Notes: generated by a model from the sequence alone, not told the origin. A stretch of 64,000 bases of DNA from Ruegeria sp. ANG-S4 (GCF_000814005.1 NZ_JWLK01000005.1:914406-978405); one strand, 5' to 3'. Numbered from the stretch's first letter, positions 16,776 through 26,314 are shown. Numbers and translations are program-made.

Positions 16776-17492
16776 TCAGAAATTGAACCCCAACGCGACG
16801 TAAGGCCCGGTCAGGATCAGGTCAATGACTTCTCGCCCCTCCTGAAATTCGACATCCAGATGACGATACCCACCGGCTACACGTACCGTTTCGGTCCATT
16901 TCCAGCTTGCCTGTGCCAACGCCTCCCACTGAAACTTTGACCCCACGTCAAACCCACCGATGTTGCCCATCCCGGTCAGCGTCCATCGGTCATTCACTAC
17001 ATGATTAAATCGCGCCCCGACCAACGGGTCGGTCCAGCTTTGGTTCGTACTGGCCGTACGACGCGCAACAGTCGTCGAAACATCCAGATCCCAATGCCGC
17101 ACCCCACCCAGTGCCTCAAGCCGCGAATTGCTGTTCTGATAGACCGCATAGCTGCCGGCCAGCGTCACCATGGTTCCCTCAAGGTCCCAACTGGCCGCGC
17201 TATCGAACGGCCCAATCCGAACATCATCGCTGAGTTTGAGGAAATTGAACTCGCCACCGATGGACCAACGCCCATTGCGCGCTTCACCCGCAATCAGAAA
17301 CGCGCCATCCAGAATGTCAAAGATCGAGGTGTCGCCGTCGACAGGAGGGTTCGGACCTATATCCAAGGACGTTCTGAGCTCGGGCCCCCAGAAATACGGC
17401 GCGATGGTGTATTCCCAGTTTTCGGCCCGTGCGGTCCCAGCCACCGCCATTGCCGAAACGACAGAAAACGCCACGAAAGTCCTGTTTTTCAT
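16776..17492 (-). CDS. Secreted outer-membrane beta-barrel-like protein
   Basis: A 238-residue protein with a signal peptide (about 1-23, cleavage after TARA) and a mature part of alternating amphipathic strands rich in Trp, Tyr and Gly ending in a terminal Phe (ALGFNF), the usual signature of an outer membrane barrel. No specific family function can be assigned. ATG 17492 is chosen; the frame opens at a TTG seven codons earlier. It follows the purA/DUF2842 pair on the same strand by 71 bases. Confidence 0.8.
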   Translation of the reverse strand: MKNRTFVAFSVVSAMAVAGTARAENWEYTIAPYFWGPELRTSLDIGPNPPVDGDTSIFDILDGAFLIAGEARNGRWSIGGEFNFLKLSDDVRIGPFDSAASWDLEGTMVTLAGSYAVYQNSNSRLEALGGVRHWDLDVSTTVARRTASTNQSWTDPLVGARFNHVVNDRWTLTGMGNIGGFDVGSKFQWEALAQASWKWTETVRVAGGYRHLDVEFQEGREVIDLILTGPYVALGFNF

Positions 17493-17563
17493 AGAAAACC
17501 CGCCTGCCAGCAATCATTTGCGGGAATTCTGGCAGGCAGCGACTTACAAAACAAGCGCCGGGG

Positions 17564-17806
17564 TCAATCCTGAGTCTGATCTGGGTCTTCTTTGCCCACG
17601 CCGCGAAAGATGAACTTGAACGGCAGCGCCCACAGGATGCCCAGGCCGACATAGATGAGCAATTCCACCCATATTGGCGGTCGGTTCAGCAAGTTCACAA
17701 GCGTCACCACCGCAACAATATACAATGGCAAGCCGATCACCAGAATGACCAGCGACCAGCGTCGGCGCGCCTTGTAGCTCAGCCCGGATTTGCGCTCGTT
17801 GCTCAT
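17564..17806 (-). CDS. DUF2842 small membrane protein
   Basis: An 80-residue protein with a basic N-terminus (KSGLSYKARRRWSL) and two hydrophobic helices (about 18-39 and 46-66), matching the DUF2842 family. The function is unknown. Its ATG overlaps the purA stop as TGATG, so it is coupled to adenylosuccinate synthase translation. Confidence 0.85.
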   Translation of the reverse strand: MSNERKSGLSYKARRRWSLVILVIGLPLYIVAVVTLVNLLNRPPIWVELLIYVGLGILWALPFKFIFRGVGKEDPDQTQD

Positions 17807-19101
17807 CAATCAGCAAACGGGTCGGTCACCAGGATGGTGTCGTCCCGCTCCGGACTGGTGGACAGCAAGGCCACCGGGCATTCGATCAGTTCTTCCACCC
17901 GGCGCACGTATTTGATGGCATTGGCAGGCAAATCCGCCCAGCTGCGCGCACCTTCGGTGGATTCACTCCAGCCCGGCATTTCCTCGTAGATGGGCGTACA
18001 GCGGGCCTGTTGATCCGCCGCCGTCGGCAAGTAGTCCAGGCGCTCACCGTCCAATTCATACGCGACGCAGATTTTCAACGTCTCGAACCCGTCGAGAACA
18101 TCCAGTTTCGTTAGTGAAATCCCGTTTACACCACTGGTCGCGCAGGTCTGGCGCACCAGACAAGCGTCAAACCAGCCGCACCGGCGCTTGCGGCCCGTCG
18201 TGGTCCCGAACTCGTGCCCCCGCTCTCCCAGACGCTGCCCGTCCGCATCGTCCAGCTCGGTCGGAAACGGCCCCTCGCCCACGCGTGTCGTGTAGGCTTT
18301 GACAATCCCCAGTACAAAATTGATCGAACCCGGTCCGATGCCGACGCCCGTCGCGGCCTGACCCGCAATCACATTCGACGATGTGACGAATGGATACGTC
18401 CCAAAGTCGATATCCAGCAGGGCGCCCTGCGCACCTTCAAACAGGATACGCTTCCCAGCCTTGCGCTTTTCTTTGAGCACTTTCCAGACGGGTGCCGCGA
18501 ATGGCAGAATCTCCTGCGCGATCTCTTTCAACTGAGCAATCAGGGCATCCCGATCCACCGGCTCGATCCCCAGACCCTTACGCAGCGGATCGTGGTGCTG
18601 CAGCGCCCGGTCTACACGAGCTTCCAGCGTCGCTTCATCCGCAAGATCGGCGACCCTTACCGATCGGCGACCGACCTTATCTTCGTATGCCGGGCCAATT
18701 CCGCGGCCGGTGGTCCCGATCTTGGTCCCCTTGCTGGCCGCTTCTTCGCGAGCGCGATCAAGTTCGCCATGAATCGGCAAGATCAACGGGGTGTTCTCGG
18801 CGATCATCAACGTATCAGGAGAAATATCGACACCCTGTGCCCGGATCGTGCCAATCTCCTTGATCAGGTGCCACGGATCCAGAACAACGCCGTTGCCAAT
18901 GACACTCAGCTTGCCGCCACGTACGACACCCGAAGGCAACGCGTGCAGCTTGTAGACCTCTCCGTCAATAACCAATGTGTGCCCGGCATTATGCCCGCCC
19001 TGAAAACGCGCGATCACATCTGCCCGCTCGCTGAGCCAGTCGACGATCTTGCCTTTTCCTTCGTCACCCCACTGGGCGCCGACAACAACCACGTTGGCCA
19101 T
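17806..19101 (-). CDS. purA: Adenylosuccinate synthase
   Basis: GTP-dependent ligation of aspartate to IMP, the first committed step to AMP. The full 431 residues show the phosphate loop [11 protein letters not shown] with catalytic Asp, the catalytic His in [21 protein letters not shown] and [18 protein letters not shown] stretches. AAAGGA sits upstream of the ATG. Downstream it is coupled to DUF2842. Upstream is a hairpin-dense intergenic element. Confidence 0.98.
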   Translation of the reverse strand: MANVVVVGAQWGDEGKGKIVDWLSERADVIARFQGGHNAGHTLVIDGEVYKLHALPSGVVRGGKLSVIGNGVVLDPWHLIKEIGTIRAQGVDISPDTLMIAENTPLILPIHGELDRAREEAASKGTKIGTTGRGIGPAYEDKVGRRSVRVADLADEATLEARVDRALQHHDPLRKGLGIEPVDRDALIAQLKEIAQEILPFAAPVWKVLKEKRKAGKRILFEGAQGALLDIDFGTYPFVTSSNVIAGQAATGVGIGPGSINFVLGIVKAYTTRVGEGPFPTELDDADGQRLGERGHEFGTTTGRKRRCGWFDACLVRQTCATSGVNGISLTKLDVLDGFETLKICVAYELDGERLDYLPTAADQQARCTPIYEEMPGWSESTEGARSWADLPANAIKYVRRVEELIECPVALLSTSPERDDTILVTDPFAD

Positions 19102-19207
19102 ATCCGGTCCTTTTGCACTGAAATATCAAACCCGGCTGATATAGCGAGGCTCAGACGGCAGGGAAACCGCTATTTCGCCGCATGGAACAATCGCGCTGCG
19201 CGCGATG

Positions 19208-19316
19208 CCTCCGGCGGGGATATTTTTAGCCAGATGAAGAGCGGATCCCCTGCTTCATCTGGCTGCAAGTATCCCGGGGGAGACGCCCGGAACGGGCGGC
19301 GGGGGCAGAGCCCCCT
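19208..19316. repeat. Hairpin-dense intergenic element of roseobacter type
   Basis: Within the 219-base gap between purA and the nitrile hydratase operon lie three back-to-back hairpins: a perfect 12-bp stem AGCCAGATGAAG/CTTCATCTGGCT (19228-19239 with 19253-19264), extended by GGGATA/TATCCC; CGCCCG/CGGGCG (19284-19289 with 19293-19298); and GGGGGC/GCCCCC (19301-19306 with 19310-19315). Motifs such as CCTCCGGCGGGGATATTTTT and GGGGGCTCTGCCCCC are, as I recall, common between genes in roseobacters, so this is probably one copy of a dispersed intergenic repeat. The last hairpin may also end the minus-strand nitrile hydratase transcript. Confidence 0.6.
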
Positions 19317-19320
19317 TCTC

Positions 19321-19653
19321 TCACTTCGGCAAACGGACCGGTCGGCCATGCGGTGTTGTCAGGTACGCTGCTTCCCACGCGTCGCGCGTCGTTTCGAGAT
19401 CGGCGGGCAACGCATCGCCGCTTTCCGCCAGAAAACCTTCGAGCGTTTCCAGCCAGGCGTTGAAATAATCGTCACCTCCGTCCAGATCCCGCTCCAGCCC
19501 GTGCCGCTTCAGCGTCTGAGAAAAGCGCGTGGCCCAGTCGGGCCAGTCAAACCGGCCGGCCTCATTCAGCGCCACGGCGACCGCAAAGACCTGCGCGTGC
19601 CAGGGTTCGGCAAAAACCGGTTCGGGGGCCGCGTATGAATGGCAATCGTTCAT
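19321..19653 (-). CDS. Nitrile hydratase accessory (activator) protein
   Basis: A 110-residue protein of the nitrile hydratase activator family, homologous to the N-terminal part of the beta subunit (FAEPWHAQVFAVAVALNEAGRF, then WPDWATRFS). In cobalt-type enzymes such small activators carry the alpha subunit and exchange it to deliver cobalt and oxidised cysteines. The ATG overlaps the beta-subunit stop (ATGA), so it is the last gene of a tightly coupled alpha-beta-activator operon. Confidence 0.88.
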   Translation of the reverse strand: MNDCHSYAAPEPVFAEPWHAQVFAVAVALNEAGRFDWPDWATRFSQTLKRHGLERDLDGGDDYFNAWLETLEGFLAESGDALPADLETTRDAWEAAYLTTPHGRPVRLPK

Positions 19654-20327
19654 ACGGGCTCCAGGTATGACTGCCAAAGGTCCAGCACGACCTCGTCGTC
19701 CGGGTGTTCCGGATCGGCCCAAAGCTCGGACGACGGGAAAGCCACCGCATACAGTGGCTCCGGTGCCTCACCCAACCCATGCGCGTTGGAATCCGGCAGG
19801 ACATGAGACCCGTGCAGCCGGAGCACTCGCCCAACAGCACCGGCTGCATAATCCGGCAGCCGCGTATGTCCGCCCACGACAAGCCGGTTCGCCGTTGGGC
19901 GCAGCGTGCGCACCGCCTGCCCGACCTCAAACCGCGCCGTGATGTTGGAGGGGCGGTCTGCGGGCCCTCCCTTTGCGAGCGCTGCGGCCACTTTCTCGGG
20001 TTTCAGGGCCTGCGCGGCCAGTCGATGTTTCTGATCATCAGGCACACCACGCAGATCATCCTGCGTCAGGATCCCTTTTTCGACCAACAAATCCGCCAAG
20101 GCAGATATCCATTTTTCGAAGTATGAAAACCGCGCGTAATCTTTCGGAGACAACCGCTCGCGCGCGTGTCGCGATGTATCGATGTTCCACTGCCCCAGAA
20201 ACCCGGCGGCCAATGTCACCGCCAGCGCACGCGCCTGCCAGTCTTCCGCGAAAACCGGAGCATCCTCGGATCCCGGCTGAACCGGCCCGTCCCCGAAGCG
20301 ACCGCCCATGTCGTGAACGCGGGTCAT
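19650..20327 (-). CDS. nthB: Nitrile hydratase subunit beta
   Basis: Beta subunit of nitrile hydratase, which hydrates nitriles to amides. The 225 residues begin [16 protein letters not shown], the conserved start of beta subunits, then a helical part ([15 protein letters not shown]) and a C-terminal beta barrel ([12 protein letters not shown], with [12 protein letters not shown] at the end). The ATG overlaps the alpha-subunit stop (ATGA). The frame is open further upstream but only through alpha-subunit sequence. Confidence 0.95.
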   Translation of the reverse strand: MTRVHDMGGRFGDGPVQPGSEDAPVFAEDWQARALAVTLAAGFLGQWNIDTSRHARERLSPKDYARFSYFEKWISALADLLVEKGILTQDDLRGVPDDQKHRLAAQALKPEKVAAALAKGGPADRPSNITARFEVGQAVRTLRPTANRLVVGGHTRLPDYAAGAVGRVLRLHGSHVLPDSNAHGLGEAPEPLYAVAFPSSELWADPEHPDDEVVLDLWQSYLEPV

Positions 20328-20938
20328 GCGGCCCCCTTGGGCAGACCAGTGCCGATCATGCTGTCGCGTGTGACCAGAGCGGCCAGCGCGTTTTCGTCCA
20401 GACCCTCGGTGCCTTCGGGGCGCATGGGCAGCACGAGATAGCGAATCTCGGCGGTTGAATCCCACACGCGGACCGATGATTCTCGCGGCAGGGTCACTCC
20501 AAACTCCGCCAGCACTTTGCGCGGTTCGCGCACCGCACGGGCGCGGTAGGCATCGGATTTGTACCAACCGGGCGGGATGCCCAACAACGGCCACGGGTAA
20601 CAACTGCACAAGGTGCATACGACCATGTTGTGCTGTTGGGGGGTGTTCTCGACAACGACGATGTGTTCACCCTGACGACCGTAATATCCAAGCGCGGCGA
20701 CCACGGGCGTGGCATCGGACAGCAGTTTGGCTTTGAAATCGGGATCGCTCCACGCCCTGGCAACGACGCGTGCGCCATTCTGCGGACCGATCCTGTTCTG
20801 GTAAGTGTCGATGATCTCGTCCAGCGTCGCAGGGTCGATCAGCCCCTTGCGGGTCAGAATCGTTTCCAGCGCTTTGACGCGCAGCGCAGGTTCGGGCGGC
20901 AAAAGGGTGTGGGGGTGGTCGTGATCGTCATGTGGCAT
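20324..20938 (-). CDS. nthA: Nitrile hydratase subunit alpha, cobalt type
   Basis: Metal-binding subunit, 204 residues. The claw motif is VCTLCSC (Cys108, Cys111, Ser112, Cys113); a threonine after the first cysteine marks cobalt enzymes, where iron enzymes have serine. The conserved [17 protein letters not shown] and [15 protein letters not shown] stretches are intact. The N-terminus has a His/Asp-rich [13 protein letters not shown] 20938 is the first of a gene order alpha-beta-activator in which each gene overlaps the next by 4 bases. No amidase or cobalt transporter is visible nearby. Confidence 0.96.
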   Translation of the reverse strand: MPHDDHDHPHTLLPPEPALRVKALETILTRKGLIDPATLDEIIDTYQNRIGPQNGARVVARAWSDPDFKAKLLSDATPVVAALGYYGRQGEHIVVVENTPQQHNMVVCTLCSCYPWPLLGIPPGWYKSDAYRARAVREPRKVLAEFGVTLPRESSVRVWDSTAEIRYLVLPMRPEGTEGLDENALAALVTRDSMIGTGLPKGAA

Positions 20939-21088
20939 GCCTGCAGCCTGCCTTAGGCCAGACGACCGAGTCCAGTCCCATTGCCGTGATAAACCACATC
21001 GTCGGCGCGCAACCCAACTCGTGACTTGCCCCCAGAACCAAACTTGCATAAGTACCACGCGATACACGCCACGCTGTACAGGACCACC

Positions 21089-21454
21089 ATGGAAAACGTT
21101 GTTCTCATCATTCACCTTCTTCTGGCCCTGGGCCTGATCGCCGTCGTTCTGATGCAGCGGTCCGAAGGTGGTGGCCTTGGCATGGGTGGCGGTGGCGGTG
21201 GCGCAATGACGGGTCGCGCGGCAGCGACTGCTTTGGGCAAGCTGACGTGGATTCTTGCAGCATGTTTCATCGTGACATCCATTACGCTGACCATTCTGGC
21301 GGCGCAAAAGTCTTCGGGAAGCTCCGTGATCGACCGTTTGGGCGTTCCGGCACCTGCGCCGACGGAAGAAAGCAACCCGGCGGTTCCGTCGGCAGATGAC
21401 CTGCTGCCACCCACGCAGGGCAGCAACACACCGCTGATCCCGCAGGCCGACTAA
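21089..21454 (+). CDS. secG: Preprotein translocase subunit SecG
   Basis: A 121-residue Sec translocon subunit: two membrane helices (about 2-22 and 50-72) separated by a cytoplasmic Gly-rich loop ([15 protein letters not shown]), with a Pro/Ser-rich C-terminal tail. ATG 21089 has AGGA upstream. It is divergent from nthA and 160 bases before pyrG; secG-pyrG is a common alphaproteobacterial order. Confidence 0.95.
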   Translation: MENVVLIIHLLLALGLIAVVLMQRSEGGGLGMGGGGGGAMTGRAAATALGKLTWILAACFIVTSITLTILAAQKSSGSSVIDRLGVPAPAPTEESNPAVPSADDLLPPTQGSNTPLIPQAD

Positions 21455-21472
21455 GCCACAAAACCTAGAAAT

Positions 21473-21570
21473 CCAAAAGAGAACTGCAACAGCATCTTGC
21501 GGTTCCCTTGCGCTTTTGGCGCGAATCCTTTATGAGTGAAGTCCCGTGATGCAGCGGTTTTTTGAACCGC
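21473..21570 (+). other. Structured secG-pyrG intergenic region
   Basis: A compound hairpin has an outer stem CCAAAAG/CTTTTGG (21473-21479 with 21513-21519) around an inner stem GAACTGCAA/TTGCGGTTC (21481-21489 with 21497-21505, one G-U). A second hairpin GCGGTT/AACCGC (21554-21559 with 21565-21570) follows. It may terminate secG or act as a pyrG leader; no long T tract follows either hairpin except TTTT within the outer stem. Confidence 0.4.
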
Positions 21571-21613
21571 CGGGCAGCTAATAATGACGTCTCACGGGGG
21601 CAGCCGAAAAAAC

Positions 21614-23257
21614 ATGGCGCGTTTTATTTTCATCACTGGTGGTGTGGTTTCATCCTTGGGCAAAGGGCTGGCTTCGGCGGCATTGGGTGCGCTGTTGCAG
21701 GCCCGTGGATATTCGGTGCGTCTGCGCAAGCTGGACCCCTATTTGAACGTCGATCCGGGCACCATGTCACCGTTTGAACATGGTGAAGTGTTCGTGACCG
21801 ATGACGGCGCGGAAACCGATCTGGACCTCGGCCATTACGAGCGTTTCACCGGCGTGGCCGCACGCAAGACCGACTCGGTCAGCTCAGGCCGGATTTATTC
21901 GAACGTTCTGGAAAAAGAGCGTCGTGGCGACTACCTCGGCAAAACCATTCAGGTGATCCCGCACGTCACCAACGAGATCAAGGATTTCATCGCCATCGGC
22001 GAGGATGAGGTCGATTTCATGCTGTGCGAGATCGGCGGCACCGTTGGCGATATTGAAGGCCTGCCCTTTTTCGAAGCCATCCGTCAGTTCAGCCAGGACA
22101 AGCCCCGCGGTCAATGCATCTTTATGCACCTCACCCTGCTGCCCTACATCAAGGCATCTGGGGAGTTGAAAACCAAGCCGACACAGCACTCGGTCAAGGA
22201 ACTGCGCTCGATCGGGCTGGCGCCCGATATTCTGGTTTGCCGCTCTGAGGGCCCGATTCCGACGAAAGAGCGTGAGAAACTGGCCCTGTTCTGCAACGTC
22301 CGCCCCGACAGCGTGATCGCGGCGCAGGACCTCAGCACAATTTATGACGCACCACTGGCGTATCATAAGGAAGGTCTCGATCAGGCGGTTCTGGATGCCT
22401 TCCAGATCAGCCCGGCCCCCAAGCCCGATCTGGCGAAATGGGAAGACGTCAGCGACCGCATCCACAACGCCGAAGGCGAGGTGAAGGTGGCCATTGTCGG
22501 CAAATACACCCAGTTGGAAGACGCCTATAAATCGATTGCCGAGGCCCTGACTCACGGCGGCATGGCCAACCGAGTCAAGGTCAAGGTCGAATGGGTGGAT
22601 GCCGAGGTGTTCGACACCGAAGACGTCGCTCCGCATCTCGAAGGCTTCCACGCCATCCTTGTTCCCGGTGGCTTTGGCGAACGTGGTACCGAAGGCAAGA
22701 TCAAGGCGGCACAATACGCGCGCGAGCATAAAGTGCCTTATTTGGGTATCTGTCTGGGCATGCAGATGGCCGTCATCGAAGCCGCGCGTAATGCCGCTGG
22801 AATCTCTGCTGCGGGATCGGAAGAATTCGACCATGAATCGGGTGAAAAGCGTTTTGAGCCCGTCGTTTATCACCTGAAAGAATGGGTGCAGGGCAATCAC
22901 AAGGTTGAACGCAAGGTTGGCGACGACAAGGGCGGCACCATGCGATTGGGCGCATACAATGCCGTTCTCAGCGATGGTTCCAAAGTGGCCGACGTTTACG
23001 GCGGCACCCAGATCGAAGAGCGCCATCGCCACCGCTATGAAGTCGACATCAAGTATCGCGACAAGCTTGAAAAGGCTGGGCTGAATTTCTCGGGCATGTC
23101 ACCCGACGGACGGTTGCCGGAAATCGTCGAATGGTCGGATCATCCTTGGTTCATCGGTGTTCAATACCATCCGGAACTCAAATCCAAGCCCTTCGAACCG
23201 CACCCCTTGTTCCGCGATTTCGTACGCGCAGCGAAAGACACTTCGCGTCTGGTCTAG
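21614..23257 (+). CDS. pyrG: CTP synthase
   Basis: Makes CTP from UTP, ATP and glutamine. The 547 residues contain the synthase domain ([33 protein letters not shown]) and the C-terminal class I glutaminase domain with nucleophile in GICLGMQM and His/Glu in QYHPE. ATG 21614 gives the universal family start; ATG 21584 would add ten residues not seen in the family. Confidence 0.98.
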   Translation: MARFIFITGGVVSSLGKGLASAALGALLQARGYSVRLRKLDPYLNVDPGTMSPFEHGEVFVTDDGAETDLDLGHYERFTGVAARKTDSVSSGRIYSNVLEKERRGDYLGKTIQVIPHVTNEIKDFIAIGEDEVDFMLCEIGGTVGDIEGLPFFEAIRQFSQDKPRGQCIFMHLTLLPYIKASGELKTKPTQHSVKELRSIGLAPDILVCRSEGPIPTKEREKLALFCNVRPDSVIAAQDLSTIYDAPLAYHKEGLDQAVLDAFQISPAPKPDLAKWEDVSDRIHNAEGEVKVAIVGKYTQLEDAYKSIAEALTHGGMANRVKVKVEWVDAEVFDTEDVAPHLEGFHAILVPGGFGERGTEGKIKAAQYAREHKVPYLGICLGMQMAVIEAARNAAGISAAGSEEFDHESGEKRFEPVVYHLKEWVQGNHKVERKVGDDKGGTMRLGAYNAVLSDGSKVADVYGGTQIEERHRHRYEVDIKYRDKLEKAGLNFSGMSPDGRLPEIVEWSDHPWFIGVQYHPELKSKPFEPHPLFRDFVRAAKDTSRLV

Positions 23258-23348
23258 GTCACCGCAATTTGTCGGGTCGTTGCGAAAAACCAGTATGCGG
23301 CGGCCCTCTGACACGGTTAAATGCCGACGACTCAGAAGGAGACCGGCC

Positions 23349-24125
23349 ATGACCGAACAAATCACACGCGCAGAGAACTTTGCTGCCCTTCACAAAAAGG
23401 GCGACCCGGTCATCCTCTACAATATCTGGGACCCGGGCAGCGCCGTCGCCGTACGCGATGCGGGGGCAAAGGCACTGGCCACGGGCAGCGCCCCGGTTGC
23501 AATGGCGCAGGGTTATTCAGACGGTCAAAACATCCCGTTTGACATGGCGCTGGACAATGCCCGCCGCATCGTCGATGCCGTGGACATCCCCGTCACAATG
23601 GATCTGGAAGGGGCATACGCCGAAGATACGTTCGGCATTGCCGCGAATGTCGGACGCGCCTTGGAGACTGGGGTGATCGGCTTCAATTTCGAGGATCAAA
23701 TCGTTGGAACCAAAGACCTTTACGACATAGAGACCCAAGCTGCTAGGGTCGCCGCGATGCGCGAAGGATGCGACGCCGCGGGGTTACCGGCCTTTATCAA
23801 CGCCAGAACGGACATCTTTCTGAAGGCCGCTCCGGACACGCATAACACGGCTATGCTGGAAGACGCGATGGCCCGTGCCAAAGCTTACGCGGATGCGGGC
23901 GCAAGCGGCTTTTTTGCTCCGGGCCTTAAGGATGAAGCGATGATTGGCCGCCTTTGCGAGGCGACGGAACTGCCAGTCAACATCATCGCCCTGCCCGGCA
24001 CGCCTGACACGGCGACTTTGGCGGGTCTTGGGGTGGCGCGCATCAGTTATGGGCCTGTTCCTTATCGGCAAATGGTTGCTTGGTTGCAGGACAAGGCCCG
24101 CGAAGCCCTGCAAGGCGGCACTTGA
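23349..24125 (+). CDS. Isocitrate lyase/PEP mutase family protein
   Basis: A 258-residue TIM-barrel enzyme of the PEP mutase/isocitrate lyase superfamily. Visible motifs are ILYNIWDPGSAVAVRDAG, TMDLEGAYAED (metal-binding acidic region), GFNFEDQI and INARTDIFL. It lacks the cysteine loop (KKCGH) of isocitrate and methylisocitrate lyases, so it probably has another C-C or P-C bond activity. AAGGAG sits 8 bases before the ATG. Same strand as pyrG, 91 bases after it. Confidence 0.85.
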   Translation: MTEQITRAENFAALHKKGDPVILYNIWDPGSAVAVRDAGAKALATGSAPVAMAQGYSDGQNIPFDMALDNARRIVDAVDIPVTMDLEGAYAEDTFGIAANVGRALETGVIGFNFEDQIVGTKDLYDIETQAARVAAMREGCDAAGLPAFINARTDIFLKAAPDTHNTAMLEDAMARAKAYADAGASGFFAPGLKDEAMIGRLCEATELPVNIIALPGTPDTATLAGLGVARISYGPVPYRQMVAWLQDKAREALQGGT

Positions 24126-24196
24126 TCCACTTTTAGGGGATTGCATTCTGCCAAGTTCCTCCGCACCTTGTGGGGAAATGTGGAGGAGGACGGATC

Positions 24197-24490
24197 GTGC
24201 CTAAAGGATACTGGGTTGCGCATGTCGATGTGGACGACTTCGAAACGTACAAGTCCTACATTGCCGCCAATGCCGCGCCCTTTGCCGAATACGGGGCGAA
24301 GTTTCTGGTGCGCGGCGGCACGCGCGAGGAAAAAGAAGGTCAGGCGCGGGCCCGCACCGTTGTTATCGAATTTCCCAGCTACGAACAGGCATTGGCCTGT
24401 TATGACAGCGACCAGTATCAGCAGGCCAAAGCCCTGCGTGATCCCGTTTCGACCGGCGATCTTGTGATCATTCAGGGCTATGACGGGTAG
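24197..24490 (+). CDS. DUF1330 domain protein
   Basis: A 97-residue dimeric alpha/beta barrel-like protein of the DUF1330 family (KGYWVAHVDV, KFLVRGGTREEKEG, VVIEFPSYEQALACYDS, YQQAKALR). Function unknown. The start is GTG 24197 with GGAGGA exactly 6 bases upstream; there is no ATG in a suitable place. Confidence 0.85.
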   Translation: MPKGYWVAHVDVDDFETYKSYIAANAAPFAEYGAKFLVRGGTREEKEGQARARTVVIEFPSYEQALACYDSDQYQQAKALRDPVSTGDLVIIQGYDG

Positions 24491-24532
24491 CCCCGGCTTG
24501 GCGGACCATAAAATAGGGACTAACCTGACCCC

Positions 24533-24982
24533 ATGTTGAAAAAGTTCTTTCAGGCGTTTCGCCCGCCGCAACACGATAACCTGCCCGACCCGGATGCCGA
24601 ATTGGCCCTGGGTGCATTGATGGTTCGTGTGGCGCAGGCGGACCGGGACTACAAACTGGAAGAAATCAGCCTGATCGACCGCATCCTCGCCCGCCTCTAC
24701 CAGCATAACGCAATTGAGGCTGCGAAAGTGCGCGCGACCTGCGAAAAGCTGCATGCGGCTGCACCCGAAACTGACACGTTCGGTAAACTGATCCGCGAAA
24801 CAACAGGCGAAAAGGAACGGCTGGCCGCACTTGACGCGCTTTGGGAGGTTGTACTGGCTGACGGCGACACCGACGAAGGAGAGGTCAAAATCGTCGAGGA
24901 AGCCCGCACCGCGATGGGCTTGAGTTACAATGACAGTCAGGCGGCGCGCGCACGCGTGCAATCGCGCTTGGAAGCCAGTTAA
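24533..24982 (+). CDS. TerB-family protein (first of two)
   Basis: A 149-residue all-helical protein matching the tellurite-resistance TerB/DjlA-like fold, with the paired acidic motifs VRVAQADRDYKLEEISLIDRI and VVLADGDTDEGEVKIVEEA that can bind metal ions. A related copy follows 20 bases later (25003), sharing the order LFxxF-like start, VAQADRDY/IARSDNDY and VLADGD/ALADGH motifs. TerB alone does not imply tellurite resistance. Confidence 0.85.
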   Translation: MLKKFFQAFRPPQHDNLPDPDAELALGALMVRVAQADRDYKLEEISLIDRILARLYQHNAIEAAKVRATCEKLHAAAPETDTFGKLIRETTGEKERLAALDALWEVVLADGDTDEGEVKIVEEARTAMGLSYNDSQAARARVQSRLEAS

Positions 24983-25002
24983 GCCGGGTCTATATCTTAC
25001 GC

Positions 25003-25440
25003 ATGTTCAGTGATTTCCTGTCCCGGCTGACACAGCCCCAGCCCGATCCGCTGGCCGATGACGACGCGCGTCTGGCCCTTACGGCCCTTCTGGTGCGCAT
25101 TGCCCGGTCCGACAATGACTATGCCGACACGGAAATGGCCCGGATCGACCGGGTATCAGCCGAACGATATGGTCTTTCACCGTTCGAGGCCGCCGGTCTT
25201 CGCGCCCGCGCCGAGGATCTTGAGGCCGAAGCCCCGGATACGGTGCGTTTTACCCGCGCGATCAAAGAAGCGGTGGCCTATGACGACCGCCTCGCCGTGG
25301 TACAGGCGATGTGGTCTGTGGCGCTGGCCGACGGCCATCGCAGCGAAGAGGAAGATTCGCTGCTCAGGCTGGTCGTCAGCCTGCTTGGTGTCAGCGATGT
25401 GGATTCGGCGTTGGCACGACAAAAGGCCGCGAAATCGTGA
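25003..25440 (+). CDS. TerB-family protein (second of two)
   Basis: A 145-residue paralogue of the preceding gene: ALTALLVRIARSDNDYADTE aligns with its ALGALMVRVAQADRDYKLEE, and MWSVALADGHRSEEED with LWEVVLADGDTDEGE. Probably arose by tandem duplication. Its stop overlaps the GTG start of the PhnD-like gene (GTGA), so it and the next gene are translationally coupled. Confidence 0.85.
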   Translation: MFSDFLSRLTQPQPDPLADDDARLALTALLVRIARSDNDYADTEMARIDRVSAERYGLSPFEAAGLRARAEDLEAEAPDTVRFTRAIKEAVAYDDRLAVVQAMWSVALADGHRSEEEDSLLRLVVSLLGVSDVDSALARQKAAKS

Positions 25441-26189
25441 TCGCCGCATTGGGCATGTACGACATGCCCGCCACCGCACAGGCCAATGATCGCTTCTGGA
25501 ACCTGACGCGGTCCGCCCTGGGTTTTGGTCCGGAACGGCTGACGCGCGACCGCGACATGTGGGACGTCTGGACGCATCCTGACCTGGTGTTGGCCCAAAC
25601 CTGCGGCATGCCCTATCGGACAAAACTGCAGGGGCAGGTTCAGCTTGTCGGTACTCCGGACTATGGCCTGCCGGACTGCCCGCCCGGTCACTACTGCTCG
25701 GTTTTTGTGGCCCGCCGCACCGATCAGAGAGATCTGTCCGAGCTGATTGACGGTGTTTTTGGCTATAATGAAAGTCTGTCGCAATCCGGGTGGGCCGCGC
25801 CAATCACGCATCTGGCTGGGCAGAACCTCAAACCGGAAACACTGTTGGAGACCGGCGGTCACGCAAATTCGGCGCACGCCGTAGCCAATGGACAGGCAGA
25901 CGTTGCCTCGTTGGACGCGTTGACATGGACGTTGTTGCAGGAACACACAAAACTGGGGGAACAGTTGCGCGAGGTTGCCAGAACCCCTCCGACCCCCACC
26001 CTGCCGTATATTACGGCACCGGGGCGGGACCCGGACCGCATCGCCCATGCGGTTCGATCAGCAATCAAGGATCTGTCAGACCATGACCGGCGGCTTTTGC
26101 ACCTAAAGGTCCTGACACAGATACCAGCCGAAAAATATCTGTCAGTCCCTAACCCGCCCAGTCCTGAGGCGATTGTCGCAACAAACTAG
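25437..26189 (+). CDS. PhnD-like substrate-binding-domain protein without signal peptide
   Basis: A 250-residue protein resembling the phosphate/phosphonate ABC binding-protein fold (PhnD/TctC/SsuA class): MYDMPATAQANDRFW, LAQTCGMPYRTKL, HYCSVFVARR, FGYNESLSQSGW, and ADVASLDALTW. The start is GTG 25437 overlapping the TerB stop. No signal peptide is present and no permease or ATPase for it is adjacent, so it is either cytoplasmic or an orphan. It could be a ligand-sensing or processing protein. The ABC genes that follow belong to a different family. Confidence 0.8.
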   Translation: MIAALGMYDMPATAQANDRFWNLTRSALGFGPERLTRDRDMWDVWTHPDLVLAQTCGMPYRTKLQGQVQLVGTPDYGLPDCPPGHYCSVFVARRTDQRDLSELIDGVFGYNESLSQSGWAAPITHLAGQNLKPETLLETGGHANSAHAVANGQADVASLDALTWTLLQEHTKLGEQLREVARTPPTPTLPYITAPGRDPDRIAHAVRSAIKDLSDHDRRLLHLKVLTQIPAEKYLSVPNPPSPEAIVATN

Positions 26190-26205
26190 CAATTTTGATC
26201 AGAAC

Positions 26206-26217
26206 GTTTGGTCAAAC
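26206..26217. promoter_or_regulatory. Possible operator GTTTGGTCAAAC upstream of ABC operon
   Basis: A near-perfect palindrome with 5-bp arms (GTTTG/CAAAC), 98 bases before the ATPase start. Its core TTTGGTCAAA differs by one base from TTTGATCAAA found at 30529 and 31957. The same 10-mer also occurs by chance inside a coding region (36447), so support is moderate. Confidence 0.35.
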
Positions 26218-26314
26218 TGGCAGATTCAGCCCTTGATCTTGTCATTTGCGCATTGCATTGGTCCGTTTTTTCAGCCCTAGTACCGCACCAACACCAACCA
26301 GCCCGAGACTGCCC

